This document shows, piece by piece, positions 21,273 through 30,169 of a stretch of DNA of 40,327 bases. Position 1 is the stretch's first letter. Each line of letters begins with the position of its first letter. The notes beneath the pieces are model-generated. The model saw only the letters and a program-made list of their open reading frames with translations. It did not search any database and had not been told where the DNA came from. The DNA is from Symbiodinium natans (lineage: Eukaryota > Sar > Dinophyceae > Suessiales > Symbiodiniaceae), in contig CAJNDS010001031.1 in assembly GCA_905221605.1 (NCBI GenBank), positions 1-40,327 of the forward strand, written 5' to 3'. A program made the translations under genes and the position numbers.

Positions 21273-21568
21273 TGTTAAAACCCTGCCATGTAAAGCTTCG
21301 GGCAGATGCGATGCTTCTTCGCCGGAATATTCGAGGCTCAGCATGAGCGCGGCATGCGACATTTGGTCGCCTTTTTTTCTTGGAGTGTTAAGCAGAAGCT
21401 TTCCTCATACGGTGTGCACAGATGTACGTATGAGCACTCCCGAACCAGTCGAACAGCATACTTGTCATGCTCGTGAAGGAAAGAAGTGAACGTTGAATTC
21501 GCCATGGCTGATCATTCCATGCCTGTTGCCTCCCATCCCGATGATGACCACGACATTCAGTACCAACA
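21273..21568 (+). repeat. 5' LTR
   Basis: Begins TGTTAAAACC and ends TACCAACA, with TGTT/AACA inverted ends. Differs from the 3' LTR only in a pyrimidine run near 21371 (CC plus seven T against CCC plus six T). That T-run is a candidate TTTT-box, the element reported to replace TATA in dinoflagellates. Contains the Gag start codon at 21504. Confidence 0.95.
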
Positions 21569-24500
21569 GGTTATGACAGCCCAACTTGCTGCCAGCCCAC
21601 AGGATGCTCTGCTGCCACCATCTGCACCGGTACATGATTCGAGACCTACGACGACCCCTATGGTGAATGGAACTGGACCACGAAGGCCTGCTGGACAGGG
21701 TCACGAAGGTGATGAAGCTCCGAGTCAGGTAGACACTGGACTGGAACGGCCACTTTCCTTGCCAATCGGACAACGTGCTGAGATGGGGGATCTGGCCCCT
21801 TCACCGCTTCCAGAACCGTCAGTGCTTGTGAATCAACCGGAACCGGGCGCGTATGATGTGGCACGAACAGCGGGACGAGCATCGAGTGAGCAGGCGACAC
21901 CACTGCAATGGATGATGAGACTGGGTGATTTCTTTCAACGAATTTCGTCGACAGCAGTGTCAGGATCTGCTGGAACCCAACGTGCGGTTTTGCATCAAGA
22001 GATGCGGACAAGTTGGCCTCCGACTAATGCCTCGATGGAAGGAGCACCTTGGGCTACATCATCAACTTCGCCTTCGTTGATGCCACCGGGCACGGCGCAA
22101 CATCTGCAGAATGTTTCTCCGCTGCTGCAACCCCCTCGCTCTACGAATACAACCCAGCATGGAGCCCCTTCGGATGGAACCTCTGAGTCCTTGCATCGTG
22201 AGGATGTACAAGCGGAAGTCAAAAGACAGCTGGCAGGGGTGATGACCCAACTGCAGGAAGAGAGGCGAAAGTCCGAGGAGGCCCTGGCACAAGCGCAGGC
22301 GATGAGGATGCAACTGGAGATGGAGCGAGCAGGAAGAAGTCGGACGGATGGCTTGCATGATGGAAATCCGATGTATGCAGTGGATGGGAATAATAGCATG
22401 GATGGACAGCATGTGAAAATGGAAGGCCGAGATGCGAGGGCGAATGCTTTACTCCCCTCAGGCCGAGAGCTCATGGGAGCACAGCAGGGCACCGAGCCAA
22501 TGCACGCTGGAACTGTTGGACGTTTGAATCCGAGTGGTTCGGGCATTGCGTTGGGAGGTGGAGATGTTGGCTGGGCAAGTCAAGGAGACTTGCTTGGAAT
22601 TCTTGGAGGGGAGGTCCCTCAACGTCAAGCCTTGGGAGGACAATCTCATGGACTACCTGAGCAATCGCAAGTACTACCTGGCTTTGGTTGGGATCTGGTT
22701 AATGGACCAGGTGCACAATCTAGGGAGCCAGCAGGTCAATTGCGAGGACTTTGTGAAGCATATGGGTTTAGTAGTTTGGGTGGACAATCTCCTGGACTAC
22801 CGGAGCAATCGCAAGTACTACCTGGTCATCACCATAATGATGAGCACCGTCTACAGCATCCGGGAATATCTAATGTATGTCAGCCTGCACCTGTACCTGT
22901 CGTACCTCCACCACCAGTTCCTGAGCCCCAACAAGGTCGTTCAATTCGGGAGATGTTAGGCTTGGGAAGATCGTCAAGTCCCCCGCGGGAGTCGTTTACA
23001 AGACCTAACGAGGCACCGGGAAATTCCTCAACCAGTATGTCATCGTCTGAAAGGGTGCTGCTGTCAATGGCCCGAGGCATTGAAGAGCTTCTGAACAAGA
23101 ACCAAAGTGCCTCCGGTCTTAAGCAAGGTCAGCCCGAGACGGTGAAGCCGGGGGTTCATGATCTGCCAAAGCTTGATGAGTATGCCCCGGAGACTGCCGC
23201 CATCGACCTCATCAACTGGATGACCCATATCAGCCCCATCCTGGAGGACATCTCAGACACGTCCGGAGCATGGTGGGGGGAGACGTTGAGACAAGCATCG
23301 CAGTGGTATCAGGCCTTTGCCGCGGCTTCCCCATTGCAACGATTGCAAATGAAACCTAGGGCTACCGGGCTACTTCTGAAGCCAGAATGGTCAAGAGTGG
23401 AAAGGAGGGCGGCGGCGATGCTCTTGTCTGCAGTTCCTGAGGCGCAACGACGAGACATTATCACCCATGGAGATGTCACGGCCTTGGGGGTGATGTGCAG
23501 AATTCTCACTGTGTATCAGCCGGGCAACAAGCAAGAGAAAACGTTGATCTTGCGGAACTTGGAGGCGCCTCCGGAATGCCAGTCGTCTATGCAGGCGGTA
23601 GAGGGCCTCAGGAAGTGGTTGCTGTGGCTGAAGAGGGCGAGAAGCATTGGCATAGTCGAGCCTGACGCCTCCATCTTGATGAGGGGATTGGATAGGCTGT
23701 CACAAGATGTGATTCGAGCAGATCATGAGCTGGCTTTTCGGGTCTCCTTGATGAGGGCTTCCTTGCAGGTGGATAACAACCCACAGCCACACACTGTGCT
23801 GCAGTACCACCAACACCTTTTGGCCGAATTGGAGACCCATGTGAGGACAATGGCTGGCGATGCGACGACCTCGACGACTTCACCTCCGAGAGTCAAGGGT
23901 GTTAGTGCATCGTCGACACCGACAAACAATGAGTCTCCTAAGAATCAGGGCCCTCCTACGACTACACCACCCGACGTCTGCAAGTTCTATCTCAAGGACA
24001 AGGGATGTACCAGGGGAAACAAGTGCAGGTACAAGCACACCATGGCGGGATTGCCCAAGGAAGCCAAGAAGTCGAAGTGCCTGGCGTGTGGGTCGACGAG
24101 TCACCGTGTCAAAGACTGTAGCGTGCCTGGAGTCAAGCGAAAAGACAAGGACACCACAGAAGGAGGTGGCAATCCATCAAGCTCGTCCTCAAGCACTACC
24201 CCGGTGACGCTTCCGAATGAAGGTGCATCAGGGCAAGACAAGGCCGCAGCACGACCACTACGAGCCATCACCTTTGAGCCCTCAGAGACAGCAGAAGTGA
24301 AAACCCTGATGGAAAGAGCTTTGGACGAGATCAAGAAGATGCGTGTGCTGAGGATGACTTGCGACACGATTGGACAGGCAGTTCGTGGAGCTCTTTTGGA
24401 TTCAGGGGCCACTCATGCTTTACGAGGGGCGACAGCGGAGGAGAGGGCTACGGCTAGAACGGTGGATGTCGTGCTTGCTGGTGAAGGTCGGGCATCCATG

Positions 24501-25058
24501 AAGCAAACCGACGCGGGAACTCTTCTGGTGGATGATAAGACTCCTGGACTTCAAACCATTGTTCCCCTGGGCCGATTGATAAAATCCCTGGGGTACTCTT
24601 TGTCGTGGGATGCAAATGGATGCTGGTTGGTTTGTCCGGATGGAGCGAAAGAGGAGTTGTCACTTCGCAATGGGTGCCCCGAGATCGGTGATGAAAGAGG
24701 TTTGCGATTGATTGAAGAGCTCGAGAACCAGGTACGTGATGTGACCCAGGCCTCGGCGAAGAACCTCCAAGAGCAGAAGGTGAGCTGGTGGATGGCTATG
24801 CTGAGGTATGTCGAGACCCGAGAGGTGATGTGTGCTCAGGAGGCGTGGAGGAAGGCAGCGTTCCTTAAGGCGATTTCCGAGGAGGAGATGATGAGCTACC
24901 ACGACCTGGAGGACATTAGCCCATGGGAGAGATTGAAGGGTCTTCCGGTGAATAGACGGCGGAGGAAAAGGTTGAGTCGATCTTCTACGTGGATACTACG
25001 ATGGATATCGCACAGAGCGACTTCGAGATCCAATATGGTCGTTGGATGGAAAACATGA
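21504..25058 (+). CDS. Copia Gag-protease (frame upstream of the +1 shift)
   Basis: ATG at 21504 in the context GCCATGG; an in-frame GTG at 21486 is less likely. The first 65 bases lie in the 5' LTR. The order is: Pro/Gly/Met-rich N-terminus; coiled coil at about residues 232-280 (EVKRQLAGVMTQLQEERRK); a duplicated GGQSxGLPEQSQVLPG motif; a helical Gag region from about 550 to 790; a CCCH zinc finger (C826, C835, C841, H845; C-x8-C-x5-C-x3-H); a CCHC zinc knuckle (C859, C862, H867, C872); and the retropepsin site LLDSGATHAL with Asp966. The product packages RNA and processes the polyprotein. The frame ends at a TGA at 25058, but similarity to element coding sequence ends near NRRRRKRL (about 24974), where the downstream frame takes over. 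Confidence 0.9.
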   Translation: MADHSMPVASHPDDDHDIQYQQVMTAQLAASPQDALLPPSAPVHDSRPTTTPMVNGTGPRRPAGQGHEGDEAPSQVDTGLERPLSLPIGQRAEMGDLAPSPLPEPSVLVNQPEPGAYDVARTAGRASSEQATPLQWMMRLGDFFQRISSTAVSGSAGTQRAVLHQEMRTSWPPTNASMEGAPWATSSTSPSLMPPGTAQHLQNVSPLLQPPRSTNTTQHGAPSDGTSESLHREDVQAEVKRQLAGVMTQLQEERRKSEEALAQAQAMRMQLEMERAGRSRTDGLHDGNPMYAVDGNNSMDGQHVKMEGRDARANALLPSGRELMGAQQGTEPMHAGTVGRLNPSGSGIALGGGDVGWASQGDLLGILGGEVPQRQALGGQSHGLPEQSQVLPGFGWDLVNGPGAQSREPAGQLRGLCEAYGFSSLGGQSPGLPEQSQVLPGHHHNDEHRLQHPGISNVCQPAPVPVVPPPPVPEPQQGRSIREMLGLGRSSSPPRESFTRPNEAPGNSSTSMSSSERVLLSMARGIEELLNKNQSASGLKQGQPETVKPGVHDLPKLDEYAPETAAIDLINWMTHISPILEDISDTSGAWWGETLRQASQWYQAFAAASPLQRLQMKPRATGLLLKPEWSRVERRAAAMLLSAVPEAQRRDIITHGDVTALGVMCRILTVYQPGNKQEKTLILRNLEAPPECQSSMQAVEGLRKWLLWLKRARSIGIVEPDASILMRGLDRLSQDVIRADHELAFRVSLMRASLQVDNNPQPHTVLQYHQHLLAELETHVRTMAGDATTSTTSPPRVKGVSASSTPTNNESPKNQGPPTTTPPDVCKFYLKDKGCTRGNKCRYKHTMAGLPKEAKKSKCLACGSTSHRVKDCSVPGVKRKDKDTTEGGGNPSSSSSSTTPVTLPNEGASGQDKAAARPLRAITFEPSETAEVKTLMERALDEIKKMRVLRMTCDTIGQAVRGALLDSGATHALRGATAEERATARTVDVVLAGEGRASMKQTDAGTLLVDDKTPGLQTIVPLGRLIKSLGYSLSWDANGCWLVCPDGAKEELSLRNGCPEIGDERGLRLIEELENQVRDVTQASAKNLQEQKVSWWMAMLRYVETREVMCAQEAWRKAAFLKAISEEEMMSYHDLEDISPWERLKGLPVNRRRRKRLSRSSTWILRWISHRATSRSNMVVGWKT
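21569..21590 (+). promoter_or_regulatory. Candidate primer binding site
   Basis: GGTTATG immediately follows the LTR, then ACAGCCCA. GGTTATG is the complement of the anticodon loop (CAUAACC) of initiator tRNA-Met, the site used by Drosophila copia with a half-tRNA primer. Only seven bases match cleanly; CCCA can be aligned after a two-base bulge. This position is also translated as part of Gag. Confidence 0.5.
24960..24980 (+). other. +1 frame transition between protease and integrase
   Basis: The upstream frame reads ...AGG TTG and the downstream frame continues GTC GAT CTT after skipping A24975. The bases around it are AAAAGGTTGAGTC. It could be programmed +1 frameshifting, as in yeast Ty1 (where an AGG codon causes pausing), or a one-base insertion in this copy. 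Read as one protein, the join gives about 2880 residues. A third frame across 24955-25080 is also open, so the exact site is not certain. Confidence 0.55.
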
Positions 25059-28000
25059 CGCTGTGGTTCTGGACTTGGAGAGATTGAAGGGTCAGACCGG
25101 TGATGTGGAGATTTGGAAGATACTGCTGTGGGCTGCACTCCAGGGAAAGATTGCGGCGATGGTGGTTCAGGACGTTGCTTTGTCCGAATTGCAACATCAA
25201 GCGGATGAGGGATTCCGAGCAAAGATCCACTACTTGAATGTGATCTCCACAATGGCGAGATTCAGAACCCAAATCAGCGGTGGTCGTATCGAAACGGCAT
25301 TGGTCCTGGAAAAGTGTTCGTCTGCGAAGGTGGGAGCCACCTGGGCGGAGGATGGGGCCTACAAGGTGTTCGCTGAGGAGGTGGGCATTGAGGGTGGATC
25401 CTTGAGTACCCAGGACACGGCGCGCTTCGTGAACGATTGGTGTGGACTTCAAAGCCCAACGAGGAGAAGGGTGGCGAGGTTGAAAACGGAAGCGGCTTGG
25501 AAAAATCACGTCTTGAACAACCACCAGCCGTTTGAGAGGAACTGTGCTGTGTGCGTCAGAAATGCAGCAACGGGGCGGCAGCATAGGGCTACGCTTCACC
25601 CTATGGCGTATACCCTGAGCATCGATGTGGCTGGGCCTCTGAAACACCTAGGCTCTACCCCAGACTCAAAGGGTCTTCGCTACTTCCTGATAGGCGCCTA
25701 CCGGTTTCCAAAGCTTGCTGGCGTGACCGAGGAGGCTGGATACCCGATCCCGAAAGATGAGGATGATGAGTTCTCTGAAGGGGAGGAGGAACCGGGGGAC
25801 TCCGATGGTTTTGGGGCAGGTATTGTGCCTGGTCCTGATGAAGTACCTGAAGGAGATATGCCCTCCGAGGAGGAGGAGAAGAAGGCCTGGGATGCACTGA
25901 TGGAGTCGTTCAAGAAGCCGATGAAGTTGGAGACGGCCTACTTTGCTGTACCGATGAGGAATAAGGCTTCCAGCGTTCTACCAGCACTACAGCGGATCTA
26001 TGTGGACATTAAGGCGCTGGGCTTTCCTCTACATCGGGTACATGGCGATAGAGCTGGTGAGCTGAGAAGTAAGATGATTAGGAATTGGATTCTTGGAAAA
26101 GGGATGATTCCTACAACGACGGAGGGAGACGATCCAGCCTCGAATGGTGTTGCGGAGGCAGGCGTGAAGTACCTCAAGAAGAGAATCCGCACGCTGTTAG
26201 ATTCAGGGGCACTTCACAAAGGGGTCTGGCCGATGGCTCTCCATGCTGCAGCGGTCATGCAAAGGCACGATCGTATGGGACTTCCAAATCCAATGCTGGC
26301 GCCGTTTGGGTCACCATGCTACATCAAGACCAAGCGCTACAAGACAGGTGTTGTGGAAGACCTTGGGCCAAAGTGGACACGGGGGAAGTATCTTGGGCCA
26401 TCTTTGGATGTTCGAGGAGGACATTGCCTTTTGAAGGATGGCGGGGGATATGTGCAAACCACCCATGTGAGAACCCCTGTGGAGCCGCCACCGCTGAAGG
26501 ATGTGGTTCCTCCGTTGGTGGCCGAGCCGTCGTGGAGAATTCGCACCAAAACGAGGCCTGCAGATATGAAAGATCCTCCCCTCCAGTCAGCAAAAGAGGG
26601 AACTCTTCTCGCAACCGCCCGTGAAGGTCATCGCCGGCGACGTCGAATAAAGGTGAAATCCCCACCGGCTGATCGTACAGGTGAAGAACTTGGAGGACCA
26701 ACAGAAGGAGGATGTGAGCCACGAAGTTCATCGACGAGCGCTTCTACCCCGAAAGTTCGAGCGATGCGGTCCCGAGCCAACAACAAGCAAATCTTGGCCG
26801 GTGTCAAGGACTTAGCTCAGCACCTGTTGAACATGGAGGACTTCACGAGGGAGGGTTGCTTGGAGTTGTTGGACAAGCTTGTGGTGGCTGCGAAGGTGAG
26901 GACTAGACGGGGGCAAGGTTGCTTCCAAGCATTTGGCGCCTACTGTCAGGGTGGAAACAGGGGGATTACAGTGCAAACCCGGAACAAGGGCTTCGTCGTG
27001 AAGTACTTGAATGAATACCTCAAAAGGGCCACCAATCATCTTCCTGAAGGAACAGTCAATTGGGCTACGTTGGGTGTGTTTACCGGAAATGCCATTCCCC
27101 CACACACTGACGTCCACAATGAGAGGGGGTCCTGGAACTATGTGGTGGAGGTCTCCGATGAATCGCGACGAGGGCTATGGGTATCTGGGGATGATCGTTC
27201 GAACCCAGCACGAGGTGAAGCTGAACCTGGCGAAGCATCTCAAGCGTTACCAGATGGAAGCCAATGCCCTGGAAGGTTCTACAACATAACGGAAAGGGCT
27301 ACAGGGTTCAACCCGAAGAAGTTCCATGGTTTTGTCCATAACTCACCGAATGAATGGCTTCTGGTGGGATACACTCCTTCTGGAGTGGATCGACTGCAGG
27401 AGGAGGATTTGGACACACTTCGTGAGCTAGGATTTCCCCTTCGAGATGTTGCTCCACCTGAGGAGGAGGAGGAGACCGATCCGGATAGTGATGATGATTC
27501 CGACGAGGAGGAGGAGAAGATTCCGGATGATCCTGATCCAGATCAATACAACGAGGTCTCTGACGATGAGTTCACGGACAGGGATGATGAAGAGCCGGAA
27601 GAAAATACGGAGCCGATGGACGCGGAGTTTGTTGGGGAATGGGTGATTGAAATGGATGGCCCGAATGGTATGCGGAAGGTGGAGGTTTCCGAGCAGCCCA
27701 CAACGGAAGACCTAATGATGGCTAGGAGGAGATGTTTGAATCTCTCGTTGGCGCAGGACTCCGAGGAAGTTGTGGTGGGGGAGCTAGAGAAACTACAGTC
27801 TCTCCTTGCAGAATGGGAACCTCTACAACCACGTGTCAAGAAAGCAGAGCCGGAGTACACGAAGAATATCGAAGGACTTCTCGATGGCTTAAAGGCAGCA
27901 GTGGACGTGGTGCACAACGTTAGCCCGGAAGAAGCCCGAGCGAATCTGGGGGTTTGGAAGGAGCCTATAGCGGAGGAGTTCGAGGTTGTGGAAAAGGGCT

Positions 28001-30156
28001 TTGAAAGGACAACGTGGGCCGAGATCAAGAAGAAGTTCAATATCGATGATATCCTTCAGGTGCCGGCCAAGATCGTGTATACGATCAAGCCCCCAAAGCC
28101 GGGGAGCCACAAGCTTTACCGGCGCAAAGCAAGGATTGTGGCTTGCGGGAACATGATCGACGAGCAGCTCGCCGAATGTTTTGCATCAGGAGCGGCGGGA
28201 GAGACGCTCCGCTGTCTTCTAGTGGAGGTGGGAAGAAGATCCTGGCTGGTGGGAGCAGTGGATGTCACTGGAGCATTCATGTTGACGCCGATGCCCACTG
28301 AGCCCGGTGAAAAGACGGTGGTCGTGACCCCCCCTGGTGTCTTGATACTCCTTGGCATTGTCCCGAAGCAGGAAAAATGGCGACTTACCCGGGCCTTGTA
28401 TGGGTTGCGGCAAAGTCCAAGGCTATGGTCACAGTATCGGGATAAAGTGTTGAAGGCCCTCTACACCACCGTGAACGGCTGCACCATCTTTCTTCGTCAA
28501 GGGGATATCGAACCGAACCTGTGGACTGTGCATGCGGAAGGAACAGATGATATCCTAGGTGCTGTCCTGGTCTACGTCGATGATATGCTTCTGTGTGGCG
28601 AGAAGGCTGTGGTGTTAGCGTTGGGGGAGATGATTGCCAAGGAATGGAAGGTCTCGGAGTTGGAGCTTTGTGAATTGGGCCGAGCTGTAAAATTCCTGGG
28701 GTGTGAGATACATCTTTGTGAAGGGGGTTACTATGCGGTCAGCCAAGAGGCGTACATCACGGAGCTGATTCGGTCTTACCAACTACCACCTACGCATTTG
28801 GGAGTGGTGCCCTGTCCTCGTGAATGGCTGGCGATGGAAGATGATGATGGCAATGCCGATGGTCCCTCCTACACCGCAGAAGAGTTGAGGGCTGGCCAAA
28901 AGATAACGGGCGAGTTGCTTTGGCTAACACAACGCACCCGACCTGACTTAGCCTTCCACCTCTCGGTGATGTCAAGCCAAGTTCTGAAGAACCCTGCCAA
29001 AGTGACCCAGATTGGAATGCGTATCATGAGTTTTCTGCAGCGGACCAAGGACTATAAGTTGCATCTGAATCCGGTGGGCACAGTCCTTCAGGCATTCAGC
29101 GATTCGTCGTTTGCACCGACCGGACAGAGATCGCACACCGGGACCACCATATGCCTTTACTCATGCCCGGTGGCATGGCGAAGCGGTAGGCAGAGTTTCA
29201 TTACTCTGTCGACCGCAGAATGCGAATTGGTTGCGGCGATAGACAGCGTGGTGCTGGCCCGATCAATCACATCCGTGGTGCGGCAGCTTGGAATTATGGT
29301 TCCAGTCCTGGAACTGCACGTGGATAATCAGGCCACGGTAAGCCTGGGCTCCGACGGAGCCGGGTCCTGGAGGACCCGACACCTCAAGGTCAGGGCAAGT
29401 TACCTCAGAGAACAAGTGGGCCGTGGAGAACTACGTGTACTGCATTGCAGAGGGGAGGTGCAGAAGGCGGACTTACTAACAAAATGCCTGCCCCGCCAGC
29501 GTCATTCTGACTTGTGCGAGCTTTGGCAGCTGGGAAGACAATCTTCAGATGGGATCAAAGCGAAGATCCTTCGAATCATTCTGCTGTGTGGTTGGATTTG
29601 TGGATCAAAGGGCGAAGACCTGGAGGTACCATTGCAGTTGGATGGATCTTTCGAGTTCTATGTCATCATGGCTATGGTGGGAGCTCTGCTGCTGGTGATA
29701 TGGGAATTGTCCCGATGGGGGTGCAAGAAGGCCAACCATTGGTGGAGACGCCATCATGACCCTCGACGCCTTCGGAGATTGGAGCGCTTAAGGAACCTGG
29801 TTGAGGAGGAATTGGCTGAGCAGCTACAGGACCGTGTGCAGGACAAGGCCCCGATCGTGATGAAGGACCAAGAGGTGCAGTGCAACATGGGAATGACGAG
29901 GTTAGTGAATGCAGCCCCGACGAGAGTGGAGATAAGGGAGGTGGTGAAGGAGATTCGAGTGCCCGAGGTCCACGAGATTGTCAAGGAGATACAGGTCCCC
30001 GCGACAGGACCCTACTTCCTATCCACCAATGGGGAGCACGTTCACATACACCGAGATTGCTGGGGTTTGAGAAACGTATCGCAGGTTTCTCAACGAACTA
30101 TGTGCAGCTGTTGTTTGAATGGAGGACGACAGCTTTACCCGGCAAGGACCATTTGA
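24976..30156 (+). CDS. Copia Pol: integrase, dioxygenase-like domain, RT, RNase H, C-terminal membrane module
   Basis: Frame open from 24976 (after a TGA at 24973) to TGA at 30156; about 1726 aa. Residues are counted from codon 25042. Integrase: zinc site H156, H161, C168, C171; catalytic D195 (LSIDVAG), D336 (VHGDRAGE), E372 (NGVAEAG), a D-x35-E spacing. A Lys/Arg-rich linker follows, then a 2OG-Fe(II) dioxygenase-like domain (about 615-785) with H688-T-D690-V-H-N and distal H762. An acidic stretch covers about 805-860. RT: D1074 (GAVDVTGAF), ALYGLRQSPRLW, YVDD at 1178-1181. RNase H: D1354, E1393, D1428. After RNase H come a hydrophobic helix (about 1539-1557, VIMAMVGALLLVIW), a coiled region and a Cys/His cluster (HIHRDCWGL, CSCC). 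No internal stop is seen. Confidence 0.9.
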   Translation, partial: VDLLRGYYDGYRTERLRDPIWSLDGKHDAVVLDLERLKGQTGDVEIWKILLWAALQGKIAAMVVQDVALSELQHQADEGFRAKIHYLNVISTMARFRTQISGGRIETALVLEKCSSAKVGATWAEDGAYKVFAEEVGIEGGSLSTQDTARFVNDWCGLQSPTRRRVARLKTEAAWKNHVLNNHQPFERNCAVCVRNAATGRQHRATLHPMAYTLSIDVAGPLKHLGSTPDSKGLRYFLIGAYRFPKLAGVTEEAGYPIPKDEDDEFSEGEEEPGDSDGFGAGIVPGPDEVPEGDMPSEEEEKKAWDALMESFKKPMKLETAYFAVPMRNKASSVLPALQRIYVDIKALGFPLHRVHGDRAGELRSKMIRNWILGKGMIPTTTEGDDPASNGVAEAGVKYLKKRIRTLLDSGALHKGVWPMALHAAAVMQRHDRMGLPNPMLAPFGSPCYIKTKRYKTGVVEDLGPKWTRGKYLGPSLDVRGGHCLLKDGGGYVQTTHVRTPVEPPPLKDVVPPLVAEPSWRIRTKTRPADMKDPPLQSAKEGTLLATAREGHRRRRRIKVKSPPADRTGEELGGPTEGGCEPRSSSTSASTPKVRAMRSRANNKQILAGVKDLAQHLLNMEDFTREGCLELLDKLVVAAKVRTRRGQGCFQAFGAYCQGGNRGITVQTRNKGFVVKYLNEYLKRATNHLPEGTVNWATLGVFTGNAIPPHTDVHNERGSWNYVVEVSDESRRGLWVSGDDRSNPARGEAEPGEASQALPDGSQCPGRFYNITERATGFNPKKFHGFVHNSPNEWLLVGYTPSGVDRLQEEDLDTLRELGFPLRDVAPPEEEEETDPDSDDDSDEEEEKIPDDPDPDQYNEVSDDEFTDRDDEEPEENTEPMDAEFVGEWVIEMDGPNGMRKVEVSEQPTTEDLMMARRRCLNLSLAQDSEEVVVGELEKLQSLLAEWEPLQPRVKKAEPEYTKNIEGLLDGLKAAVDVVHNVSPEEARANLGVWKEPIAEEFEVVEKGFERTTWAEIKKKFNIDDILQVPAKIVYTIKPPKPGSHKLYRRKARIVACGNMIDEQLAECFASGAAGETLRCLLVEVGRRSWLVGAVDVTGAFMLTPMPTEPGEKTVVVTPPGVLILLGIVPKQEKWRLTRALYGLRQSPRLWSQYRDKVLKALYTTVNGCTIFLRQGDIEPNLWTVHAEGTDDILGAVLVYVDDMLLCGEKAVVLALGEMIAKEWKVSELELCELGRAVKFLGCEIHLCEGGYYAVSQEAYITELIRSYQLPPTHLGVVPCPREWLAMEDDDGNADGPSYTAEELRAGQKITGELLWLTQRTRPDLAFHLSVMSSQVLKNPAKVTQIGMRIMSFLQRTKDYKLHLNPVGTVLQAFSDSSFAPTGQRSHTGTTICLYSCPVAWRSGRQSFITLSTAECELVAAIDSVVLARSITSVVRQLGIMVPVLELHVDNQATVSLGSDGAGSWRTRHLKVRASYLREQVGRGELRVLHCRGEVQKADLLTKCLPRQRHSDLCELWQLGRQSSDGIKAKILRIILLCGWICGSKGEDLEVPLQLDGSFEFYVIMAMVGALLLVIWELSRWGCKKANHWWRRHHDPRRLRRLERLRNLVEEELAEQLQDRVQDKAPIVMKDQEVQCNMGMTRLVNAAPTRVEIREVVKEIRVPEVHEIVKEIQVPATGPYFLSTNGEHVHIHRDCWGLRNVSQVSQRTMCSCCLNGGRQLYPARTI

Positions 30157-30159
30157 ATT

Positions 30160-30169
30160 GGAGGAGGAG
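30160..30169 (+). promoter_or_regulatory. Polypurine tract
   Basis: GGAGGAGGAG directly before the 3' LTR, four bases after the Pol stop codon. It is the expected primer site for plus-strand DNA synthesis. Confidence 0.9.

Noticed and set aside
21995-28110. Many minus-strand ORFs over the retrotransposon
   Set aside because: All are antisense shadows of Gag and Pol, with Ser/Pro-rich sequences and no domain pattern.
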